In this document: positions 23,013 to 32,213 of the stretch, piece after piece | How the letters are laid out: every line of letters starts with the position of its first letter | How positions within the stretch are numbered: position 1 is the first letter of the stretch | From: Hemerocallis citrina | Lineage: Eukaryota > Streptophyta > Magnoliopsida > Asparagales > Asphodelaceae | Direction of reading: 5' to 3' | Assembly (NCBI GenBank): GCA_017893485.1 | Contig: CM030358.1 | Coordinates: 147,448,926 to 147,512,925, forward strand | Length of the DNA stretch: 64,000 nt | Program-made: the position numbers and the translations under genes | The notes under the pieces: model-generated | Told to the model about the DNA's origin: nothing | The model's input: only the letters and a program-made list of their open reading frames with translations | Databases searched by the model: none

Positions 23013-23802
23013 CCATCTATATATATACTGTATATTAGAATGTAAGTAAAAAAAATAGTTTAATTAAAATTTATAATGTATCATGCACAAATAAAATAAA
23101 TACACATACTCCAAAAATTTATTTTGAAAACGAATACGCTCAAATACGCGCACCAAAACACGTGTGTCGCACGTAAAATACAGAAATACGAAAATTGACT
23201 TTATCAACAAAAAAATATTAAAGATAATAAAAATACAATATAAGAAAATATATTTATTAATTTTACGACGAAATTGCTACGTACGTAGAAAACACCTGCA
23301 TTACACGTATAAAAGTATTTTAATCAAAATGGAGAAAAATAAACTTTCGTTTATAAAAATAGATTTGAATACCTAAAAAAAATAATTTAAATACATAGAA
23401 AATATTACACGCAGCGGTGGAAACACAAAATCGATACCTGCATCAAAAACATATAAAAAGCACGTAAGAATGCAGAGATTGAAATTTAATATTTTAGTTG
23501 ACTCAAAATAGGGTAAAATCAATGCGGAAAATGCATAAATAGTTGGTAATCAAATTACGTAGTAAAAACACGTTACAAAATACACGTGCGTAACACACGA
23601 GGGCAAAATTGTCATTTCCAATTTTGCGGGGTGCTACAGATTGTAAATCTTGCATATTCTTTAGTTATATAATATCTCGGTTGATTAGGTTTGTCCGAAC
23701 AAGGAAAAAAATTGTATGCATGGTTGATTCATGTGATCGGTTATCGCTTCTCTACAGCCCCTCCCCACTGCGCTTTAATTCTCTAACACTATGTCTCCGG
23801 AG

Positions 23803-24265
23803 TTTCCATTGGGGCTATCCATCCTTCTTCTCTCAAATTGCTCATCATTACATTCATGACATCTGTCACAATGGTGGAGAGTAGCGGTGAAAGTAGGTCC
23901 CTTGGCGTAGGCCCCTATTATAGTAGAAGGATTGAGCATGTACTCCATTGACAAAGAAGGATGTCTAGCAAATGAAAAAGCAGTACCTGATCCAACCAAT
24001 CCACCAATACACCTCTTCCTGAAACTACATCCCCAAAGTGATTCTACTACGCAATTTAAGTCAACCAAATCGTATGTTTTCTCATAGTCTAGCTTGATTA
24101 GGTAATTCTTAGTGTTTGATACATGACAATGATAGCTTAAAAAAATTCAGCGGTGCCAACACAGTCTAGGATAAATCTTCTCTTGGTGAAACATATCCGT
24201 CCTTGCTTACCAACTGGTTAATGACTTTTCCCAGTCTCGTGGCCAACACCTTAATGTAAGAGTCT
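23803..24265 (-). pseudogene. LINE reverse transcriptase relic
   Basis: On the minus strand, pieces in different frames match the LINE RT in the right order: LATRLGKVINQLVS (about 24250), KLDYEKTYD (about 24095), then VNGV...NRGLRQG (about 23930-23900), the block preceding the DPLSPLLF motif. Frameshifts and stops are frequent. This is an old fragment lacking both element ends. Confidence 0.7.
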
Positions 24266-24306
24266 GTTTGGGTGATTCATTAATCATATCAAAATATGGT
24301 TACATA

Positions 24307-24336
24307 CTAGATTTGCCCGTAGGCACGTGCCTACGG
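24307..24336 (-). mobile_element. Helitron 3' end with 20-bp perfect palindrome
   Basis: On the minus strand the palindrome CCGTAGGCACGTGCCTACGG (24317-24336) is followed by six bases, CTAG (24310-24307) and a T. Helitrons end in a short hairpin, a few bases and CTRR, inserted before T. The 5' TC end is not located. Confidence 0.6.
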
Positions 24337-24734
24337 CACGTCTTCAGAACGATACAGCATATGAAAAAGCCTTGTAAACAGTAAATCAATAATTATGTAG
24401 CTCAAGTTTGGATAGTATGACAATAATTAGTTGTAAATAAAAGTCCATGTTTCCATATATAATTATCTCTAATATTATAATGGGATAGTTAGCGTTGTCA
24501 TTTGTCAACATACAAACTCGTGTGTTGCACGTGCAACTCTAACTCTCTCATTAATTACAACAAAAACAAACAAATAAAAAAATTTCACCTATTTAAAACG
24601 TGCAACACACGTGCAAAACAATTTTATAATATTTTTTTAACACTAAACATACACATATATTGCACGTACAACTCAAATTCTACTTATAAACATGTGCATT
24701 GCACGTACGAATTGTAGTTTTTTTTTTACAAAAT

Positions 24735-24919
24735 ATTTTTCACAATTACGTGCAAAGCACGTCCAACTCCAGAACTATTTCTTCGCACGTATATCGCACG
24801 TGAAAAATACTAGTGTGTGTATATATATATATATATACACAAAAAATATTTTTCACAATTACGTGCAAAGCACGTCCAACTTCAGAACTATTTCTTAGCA
24901 CGTATATCGCACGTGAAAA

Positions 24920-24926
<7 letters not shown>
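24735..24926 (+). mobile_element. Duplicated Helitron-like 3' ends
   Basis: A block of about 78 bp containing ACGTGCAAAGCACGTCC and ending in a CACGT/ACGTG hairpin plus CTAG occurs twice, ending at 24813 and 24926, 113 bp apart. Each copy is followed by T and a TG/TA microsatellite. Other hairpin words of the type TGCACGTGCA lie between 24500 and 24720. Only termini are visible. Confidence 0.55.

Positions 24927-24979
<53 letters not shown>
24925..24979 (+). repeat. TG microsatellite
   Basis: About 25 TG units directly after the second CTAG, ending in TATATAGAGAGAGA. From 24990 to 25309 no feature is seen. Confidence 0.9.
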
Positions 24980-24982
<3 letters not shown>

Positions 24983-25312
24983 GAGAGAGAGAGAAATAAT
25001 TAAATAAATAAAGGAGTTATTTTGGGGGGATTTGAATTTGAGTTTTGGGGGGAAAATGTATTTTGTGAGATTAGATCTGGGCCTTTGATTGCAACTTGAG
25101 AGCTTTCTTTATGTTTTATTATATCGATGGTTACTTCGTTTCAACAAGTAGCTAGTTTGGCCCTGCTGACGTGACACAAGTTAGCCCACGAGCGCTAATA
25201 GTTTCGAAACTGGTCCATAATCGCAAATATTTTCAAAAAGTGGCCTATGACGGCAAAAAATTCGAGAGGGAAAGGGCTGGATTGGGAATTTTGAAGTTTT
25301 TTTTCTTCCTAA

Positions 25313-26090
25313 GAGCACCCACAGTCGTTGCCATTTTGTCATTTTATACATTTTTAGACACTGTAGCCGACACACTCATAGCTATTTTGTCATTTTTTAC
25401 CAATTCTGCTACAGTGGAAAGGAATAAATAGCAATGTATATAGCAAAATGCATATTATAGAGGACGAAACATTATGTTTCGTCAGGATTATTTAAATATA
25501 TTTTTAAATAATCGGACGAAACATGATGTTTCGTCTGAATTAAAAAAAATAAAAAACAAAGAAAAAACCCAGAAATATGCATATAATGGTTGGACGAAAC
25601 ATCAGGCCATTGGGTCCCATTTCCTTTAAATTTTTTTTTGCAAATTACCATCATTGGTTACTGGGTGCAATTATTTAATTTTTTTGCAAATTTATAAATT
25701 GTTTTTGCAAATTTGTTAAATGTTTTTACATTTTTTTAAATGTTTTTGGATTTTTTTTTGGCAAAAACCCCCCTTAAAAGCTGGACGAAACATCCAGTTA
25801 TTTTGCAATTTTTTCTTTCTTTTGGGACGAAACATTTCGTCCTGTATATTTTATTAATATTTTTTCAGTTTCTGACTATATAAATGATTTTTTAATCACA
25901 GACGAAACATGATGTTTTTTAAATGACTTTTTCAATTTTTTTGCAAATTTATAAACATGATGTTTTGTCTGTTTCATTTTTAACGAAAATATGCATTTTT
26001 TGCCTTTTGACGGCTGCAGCATTTCATCGAAATGGAAAGGTAAAATATGCATTTTGCCATTTTTTTTACCACAAACGACTGTGGATGCTC
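25313..26090. mobile_element. PIF/Harbinger-like MITE, 778 bp, TAA duplication
   Basis: The ends GAGCACCCACAGTCGTT and AACGACTGTGGATGCTC are inverted. TAA flanks both sides (25310-25312 and 26091-26093), as PIF/Harbinger elements require. No transposase is coded, so it would depend on one in trans. The word GACGAAACAT and its inverse recur inside. Confidence 0.8.
25463..25925. repeat. Repeated GACGAAACAT words, several paired as palindromes
   Basis: Copies start at 25463, 25515, 25593, 25784, 25826 and 25901. The first two are each joined to their inverse ATGTTTCGTC, forming 20-bp palindromes; the copy at 25826 overlaps its inverse. The others are half-sites. All lie inside the MITE. Confidence 0.75.
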
Positions 26091-27043
26091 TAAAGTGTTT
26101 ACTTAGGGGTGGCAACAAGCCTGGGCCAACCCAGCCCAGCCTGCCCCTAGAACGGTCCGGGTTGGACCTGAACCAGCTCCGAGCTTGGGGCTGGTTCGGG
26201 CTGCCCAAATGGTGGGAAAAATTTCTTGGCCCGGCCTAGAAAAGGCCCGGCCCGACCAAACCCGGGACCGAACCAACTCAATTCAGGCCAGCCCGACCGG
26301 GCCAACCGTTGGGCTCGGGCTTTTCTTTATTTTTGATTTCTGTTTTTTGCTATTTTTTGGATTTTTTTTTGTTTTCTCAAAAAAATAATTATTGAATCAC
26401 AATAGTACCTCCTGACGAATATCTACTAGCTAGTATTTTTTGGTAAAATAAGAAATCCGAAAATGAACAAAATCTATATATACCCACCTTATTCACTTCA
26501 TTTTTCTTCACAAATTCTATAATATTCATTCAAAATGGAAGGCTATTCTCTTGCAATTGGCGGAAATGATCAACATCAACTCTCTCAACTCTCTCAAGTG
26601 CTCTCAATATTGCAAGACCGGCTCTCTCAACTCTCTTTACTCTCATTCGTCTCTTACACTCGTTCCCTATTATTTTAATTGTTTAATTTTTGTATTATCA
26701 TTATCATTATTTTTCTTCTTATTTTTAGATTTTACTAGTTCATAATTTATTGTTGGTGTTTATTTGAAATCTCTCTTTCTTTTTTTCTTTTTTAAAGACT
26801 TTTTTTTAATTAACATACACTAGTTCATAACTTATTGTCATTTTATTGAACTCTCTTTTCTAATTTTTTAAATTTTCTTTTCATTAGTTCATAATTTGTT
26901 GTTTGTATTATTTTGAACTCTCTCTTCTTCTTTTGTATATTTTTTTTGTAATTAACATACTCTAGTTCAGAGTTGTTTGTATTATTTTGAACTCTCTCTC
27001 TTCTTCTTTTGCATTTTTTTTATTTACATACACTAGTTCAGAG

Positions 27044-27044
<1 letters not shown>

Positions 27045-27112
<68 letters not shown>
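27045..27112 (+). repeat. TA then GA microsatellite
   Basis: A perfect TA run (27045-27080) passes directly into a GA run (27081-27112), inside the hAT element. Confidence 0.95.
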
Positions 27113-27115
<3 letters not shown>

Positions 27116-27319
27116 TATATTGGCTAGGCCCACTATAATATTCAATAGATATATTCAGTTGTATATATAATCCTTATCTAATTTTCGGGCTTCACACAAT
27201 TCATCCATCTAGGGCCCTCTCTAATATCTAGTCATCATATATATACATCTTCCAATTTTAGGCGTCTTAAACAATTTGTATAATGCAGAACCTTCTGTCG
27301 ATGAGATAGTTGATGTGTT

Positions 27320-27475
27320 ATTATTTTGAAAACATAACGAAACTACATTTCCTATTCTTTCTCGTATAGGTAAAGATTTTGCTAACTCCCCTGATGTTAA
27401 TTGTTGCATCAGATTTTTTTTTCTTGGTGAAAGAATTATGAGCCTAAACATGATTTGCTTGCTTTCAAAGAATTT
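27320..27475 (+). pseudogene. hAT transposase C-terminal relic
   Basis: In one frame FPILSRIGKDFANSPDVNC matches the C-terminal hAT dimerisation domain, where FPILS+IA+D is followed by a proline and an SESAF block. An in-frame stop lies just upstream, and the SESAF block is replaced by unrelated residues. The catalytic region is not recognisable. Confidence 0.55.
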
Positions 27476-28366
27476 GAATATACTCGTATGCACGAAAGAT
27501 TGGATGAAAGCGGAAGAAATGACACAAGATTTACTCCAAATGGAACAAAATGGACCAAGTAGTGACGAATGAAGATTGAAGATGCACAACAGATCAAGTA
27601 CTTCAAATAATGGGGGGAATTTAGGGCAATGGGATTCTAGATTTAGGTCAAGTAGAAGTACACGACAGTAGTCCAATGACTTATCTTCAATCTAACTCTA
27701 GGTCATCTCGAACTCTAAAGTATAAACATCCCCTCAACTTATTTGAAATTCTTTCACTTTGTATGAAATGTTGCAACTTTATTTGATTCTATTTAAAATT
27801 TTGTAATTCCTTGCCAAATTTTAATATATGATTCTTTTCTTTTATTCTATATGGTCTTCAAATTATTGTATACATTTTTTTCTTTAAACTACTATATTGA
27901 AGAAAAAAATGAAAAAATTCCAAACCGCCAAGGCCTAGCCCGGCCCGACCTGGACCTCAAATAAGGGGTTAGGGGTCAGGTCTGGGCCGGGGACTTGCTA
28001 GCTCTGGCCCAGCCCGACCCAACACAGATAACATTGAAGCCCGACCTGCAAAAGCCCGGACCGGCTCTGGCCTGGCCGGTTTTGGCTCGGCCCGGCCCAC
28101 TAGGCCCATCTGCCACCCCTAAGTTTACTGTGATTTTAAATATGAGGGTAATTTATTCATTTCACAAAGACTTTTTTATAAACATAATTTTTTAGATTTG
28201 CGTTAGGGGGCGAAGTGAGTGGAAAAAAATTGTCAGAGGGTTTCCTAATTTCGAACCCAAACCTTGGTGGATTTCATGACTTTTCCCCTTTGTTTTTTGA
28301 TGTATTTGTAAAAGAGGATTTTGATGTACTATTTCTTTTGCGATATAAATGTTTTAGGTTATAACA

Positions 28367-28390
28367 TTAGTAATTTGCACGTGCTATGCA
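28367..28390 (-). mobile_element. Possible Helitron 3' end
   Basis: On the minus strand, a GTGCATAGCAC hairpin is followed by GTGCAAATTA, CTAA and T. This fits the hairpin plus CTRR rule but is short, so chance is possible. The surrounding 28130-28660 shows no other feature. Confidence 0.35.
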
Positions 28391-28680
28391 CATCTTTTAA
28401 GCTCCCACTCTTCACTAATTAACCTCAAGGGCATCAACATTTATTTTGCATGAACTGCACTTTCGTAAATAATTATGTCGAAAATAAATTTGAAGTTCGA
28501 CGATGTTATATAACTGTTAATTAAAAATAGATAGTTAATATAACTCTCATTTTAAAATATGTGGTTGAAATTAGATTAATTAAGTTTGTTTGTCAACAAA
28601 ATACACAACTCCAACTTTTGAGTTATAGTAATAAAGATCTTGGATTTAGTGGCTTTGTACATTTTATTTGATGGGAAGTT

Positions 28681-28897
28681 TTTTTTTGATGAAACGGATA
28701 GTCAAAAGACTCCAGCCATGCATTAATAACACAACAATTACAATAAGAGGATCTTACAAGACGTAAAACAAAACCACCCAAATATACAATCTATACACAC
28801 AATGGAAGATACTAACAGGAAAGAAACAAACCAACATCAATAATAAACAACACAACCGAAGGATAAGCTAGAAAAGAGCTGGATACTGGCCCGAGAA
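28681..28897 (-). mobile_element. LINE 3' fragment (member A), 17-bp duplication
   Basis: ttatttgatgggaagtt flanks it on both sides (28664-28680 and 28898-28914). Its minus-strand 3' end reads GGCTGGAGTC, TTTT, GACTATCC, then TTCATC and A8. The same end is found in members B and C. At 217 bp it is a strongly 5'-truncated copy. Confidence 0.88.
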
Positions 28898-29180
28898 TTA
28901 TTTGATGGGAAGTTAATAATGTACTTTAGCCCGAGAATTTTTCGCACCAGGGCATTATAAAAAGAAAAAGAAAGAAAAATAAATCCTAGTGTACCAGCTT
29001 TACCACTGTCGTTAGAAAAATAATAATAGTCATAACAATTCAATTACTAAATCAAGAATAATGAATATATAAAACACTTGTGCAACCAATACACTAGGGA
29101 ATTTTTTTCCAAAATGACCCTCTTTTTGAAAGTTTTTCCAGAACTAACCCGTTTTTTATAAAAATTTCATAAACGACCCA

Positions 29181-29325
29181 CTCGCTTTTTGAAAAAGCTG
29201 TTTGGTTAAAAATAACTCGCTTTTTCAGAAAGCGAGTGTTAAACTTTTAATTTTCGAAAGGTTAGACTCGCTTTTTGAAAAAGCGAGTTATTTTTAACTA
29301 AACCCGCTTTTTCAAAAAGAGCGTA
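29181..29325. repeat. Nested hairpin module in the left arm of foldback MULE 1
   Basis: Four hairpins built on CTCGCTTTTT and its inverse are arranged as H1, spacer, H2, loop, H3, inverse spacer, H4. The module is itself a palindrome inside the large palindrome. The right-arm copy lies at about 43066-43210. The same layout with different stem letters occurs in foldback MULE 2. Confidence 0.85.
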
Positions 29326-29682
29326 TGGTTATTTTGGTAAATATTTTCGAAAGTAGGTTAGCTTGGTAAATACTTTTAGAAAGTAAGTTAGTTTGGTAAA
29401 TAATTTCAGCAAGTGGATCAGTTTGATAATAAGTTCTTTCTATATCACATTGTCACTTCATCTTCTTTAGACTCCTATATATGAAATCGTTTCTTTAGAC
29501 TACTATATATGAAATCGTTTGTCAGGACTTTTTATATCACATTGTCACTTCATCTTCTTTGGTAATGATTTTATAAAGTTAGTAACTGTTTAGCAGTAGT
29601 CGAGAATATACATAACTTGACATTATTTCAGTATACACATAATTGATGTGTTTTAAGTTGTCAAGAATGAGCCCATAGATAC

Positions 29683-31080
29683 TGTTGGATCCTGTAGGCG
29701 AGACAACAAACACTAGAGGGGGGGTGAATAGTGTTAATAAAAAACTGCGGAAATTTTCTTCGGTACAGTCGACTTGTTTGTGAACCAGTCGACTGAAGTG
29801 ATCAAATAACAGTAAATACAATAACTCGGTGCAGTCGACTTATAGATAAGGCAGGCGACTGATGATGCAATGAAAGTACAAGTTATACGAGACTGATCAG
29901 TCGACTCATAGTGCAAGGAGTCGACTGTCCAGACAAGTTTTACAGAACTTATGAAAAAAAAAGTAAATGCAAGATCAAGACAACCAATCACAGAGTACAC
30001 AAGATATATCCTGGTTCGGTCCTCCCGACCTACATCCAGTCCCCAAGCAACCCACTTGAGATTTTCACTATTCTTGAAAAAGTTTACAAGAATACCCTAC
30101 GGCGTTAAGACAACAACCTTGTCTAACCCGTAGTCCTTTCTCTCAACCAGAGAAAGCAGACCCACTCTACTACCAAGAGTGAAACAAACCGACTCTACAA
30201 CCTAGAGTCAAAAACCACTCTCCAACTGAGAGCAAAATGAACAAGAAAAACTTTACAGTCAACCTATAGCATTGTTGGTGTATTGTGTTGTTGCACGTGG
30301 CTAAAAACAAGGTCGACTTCTATACCCAGTCCAGAACAGAATCGTTGTTATACTGGACTGAATGTAGAGAACCAAAAAGTTTGAACTTGAAAGCTTTTTC
30401 TCAAATTTTTCACTTAGAATTTTCTCAAAGAGTGCTCGGATCTCAAAAAGTTGTTGTAAGATCTTTTCAGTGAGATCTGAACTCTATTTATAGAGTTAGA
30501 TCTCCTGGACGTTGGGGGACAGTTATTCCAACTGTCAACCAACGGATCTTTAGCTTTTGATTTTGAAAAATCAATTTTTGAAAACAGAAAACGGTCAAAA
30601 GCACTCGAACAGTCGACTAGGTTGCCATATGAGTCGACTGGTCAGAGTTTGAATAAATTTAAACAGTTTTGTACTTGTCAGTCGACTGCCAGAGGTATCA
30701 GTCGACTGGTACTCAACAGTTAAATTATATCAAACTGTTTTGACTCTTTTTGTGATTTTTTGAAAAACACACATTATGAAATTGTGAGTGTATGTGTGTG
30801 TGACAAGGTTTTACAATCGAACTAAGACTCAACAAAATTAAAATACAATGTTTTACAAGACACAACAATTTGACACATTTGAGCTTGAAGTCTTGAGTCT
30901 TGAATCTTGATTTGAGTCTTGAGTCTTTGAGCGAAGCTTTGGCCATTGTCTCTTATTTGGAGCTTTTATGCTTGATCATTTGTTCAGCTGTATAGAGGTA
31001 AATCCTTTGTGTATAGCACCTGTAAGTTTAGCATAGATACATGTGCAGTGTGTTGTGATCATCAAAATCAAGAATCAACA
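29683..31080 (+). mobile_element. Solo LTR, 1.4 kb, copia type likely, GATAC duplication
   Basis: TGTTGGATCC and AATCAACA are the ends, and GATAC flanks both sides (29678-29682 and 31081-31085). The uninterrupted right arm of the foldback MULE, near 31364-31370, shows the pre-insertion sequence. The AGAGGGGGGGTGAATAGTG block near the left end is common in copia LTRs. There is no gene. It carries nine perfect AGTCGACT sites and one variant. Confidence 0.88.
29767..30707. repeat. Paired AGTCGACT palindromes in the solo LTR
   Basis: Sites start at 29767/29787, 29833/29853 (second is AGGCGACT), 29899/29919, 30611/30632 and 30680/30700. Within a pair the spacing is 20 or 21 bp. The first three pairs are exactly 66 bp apart. 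The sequence between sites is not conserved. Confidence 0.9.
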
Positions 31081-31478
31081 GATACTCTCAATCTCCGGTA
31101 TACAAATAATTGACTTTTGACCTATCAATCATATACGCTGAGTTCTTGCGTCAAATGTCTCACACTCATTTTCTGAAAAAGCGAGGGTGGTTAAAAGGGT
31201 CCATGATTTTTTTTTATATATTTCACATTGGTGGTTAAAAGGGTCCTTTTAACCACCCTCGCTTTTTCAGAAAGTGAGTGTGAGACATTTGGCGCAAGAA
31301 CTCAGCGCATATGATTGATAGGTCAAAAGCCAATTATTTGTATACCGGAGATTGAGAGTATCTATGGGCTCATTCTTGACAACTTAAAACACATCAATTA
31401 TGTGTATACTGAAATAATGTTAAGTTATGTATATTCTCGACTACTGCTAAACAGTTACTAACTTTATAAAATCATTAC

Positions 31479-32141
31479 TGATATGGTCAAAACAAGGGGT
31501 TCAATCGAGACCGTCCAAATGGGGCACGAATCCTACAGCTCAGGGACGAGACGGTAATTTCACATGCAAACGGGTCCGAAGCGGGTACTGGGTCTCCTTC
31601 TCACAGATCCAATAACCCGCAAACGGATCCACCACAGCTGGGCACGGGTTTCAACCCGCTGCCAACTCGATCCAGCAAGACACAATCAAGGTCCCTGATT
31701 AGATCTAAATCAACGGCCATGATTCACGTCAATCTTTACACTGGGATTTAGGGATTAAAATTCCTTATCTGATTACCAGAATATACCTTATCAGATTACT
31801 TTCCCAATCTGTTTACAAGGAGATTATTCTATATCAGACTACGCGGATTACATTCCAAAATTGTTCTCTAAGACGCCTATAAATACCCCCCACCCATCTC
31901 CATTAACAGGTAATCAATCTTTTTCTAGTTAAACGCTCTTTCATAATCATTTCTGGTTACTGACTTGAGCGTCGGAGGGTGCGTCGCCGGGAACAACCCC
32001 GGTGTCTCGCACTTTTTGCAGGTGCACGGCGGGAGCGACGATCAGAGTTCAACGGAACAGGTATACAGGTTCTCCTATTCAGTTTCCCCAAAGAACTCAC
32101 AAATTCATCTGTTTGCCCCCACACCGAATTTAGCGGCAACA
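31479..32141 (+). repeat. 5' LTR of the Tat-type element
   Basis: Starts TGATATGGTC and ends GCGGCAACA. TATAAATA lies at 31878-31885, with AGGTAATCAATC downstream where transcription probably starts. I found no difference from the 3' LTR. Confidence 0.95.
31878..31885 (+). promoter_or_regulatory. TATA box of the 5' LTR
   Basis: TATAAATA followed by a C run, in the same place in all four LTRs of the group. Likely drives the gag transcript. Confidence 0.75.
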
Positions 32142-32144
32142 GAT

Positions 32145-32160
32145 TGGCGCCGTCTGTGGG
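32145..32160 (+). promoter_or_regulatory. tRNA primer-binding site
   Basis: TGGCGCCGTCTGTGGG lies three bases after the LTR. The first ten bases match the complement of a tRNA-Asp 3' end, the usual Tat-lineage primer; the rest diverges. Confidence 0.85.
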
Positions 32161-32213
32161 AAACTAACGAATAGAGACCTCTCCTCTTCCCGGTGAACAG
32201 GTTTTCTCCAGCC

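Larger units (their letters stand above)
19855..23638 (+). mobile_element. Solo LTR of family L, second copy, with GATTG duplication
   Basis: The ends are TGTAACTCCCCGAATT and TTTTGCGGGGTGCTACA. GATTG flanks both sides (19850-19854 and 23639-23643). At 3,784 bp it aligns in layout with 9504-13698 but lacks the SINE. It contains a C run with a CA microsatellite (22783-23000). No coding sequence is seen. Confidence 0.88.
17721..23788 (+). mobile_element. Copia-2: decayed Ty1/copia element split by a solo LTR
   Basis: A partial 5' LTR (17721-17817) and a 3' LTR end (up to 23788) share the block TGGTTGATTC...GTGATCGGTTAT. Gag and protease relics lie between them; integrase and reverse transcriptase are not recognised. 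The 3' LTR is cut by the solo LTR at 19855-23638. Joining the flanks over its GATTG duplication restores a continuous LTR. Confidence 0.75.
26104..28121 (+). mobile_element. hAT element, about 2.0 kb, decayed
   Basis: The ends TAGGGGTGGCAACAAGCC and GGCCCATCTGCCACCCCTA are inverted hAT-type termini. The 8-bp flanks TGTTTACT (26096-26103) and AGTTTACT (28122-28129) differ by one base. GGCCCGGCCCG-rich subterminal zones occur at both ends. A transposase relic (27320-27475) lies inside, with simple repeats elsewhere. It begins only 13 bp after the Harbinger-like MITE. Confidence 0.82.

Noticed and set aside
22771..23049. Proline- and histidine/threonine-rich frame
   Set aside because: It only translates the C run and the CA microsatellite.
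24817..24999. Cys/Val repeat protein
   Set aside because: It is the translation of the TG microsatellite.
28664..28914. A tRNA-derived SINE at this place
   Set aside because: There are no A or B boxes, and the 3' end is that of LINE members B and C, so it is a truncated LINE.
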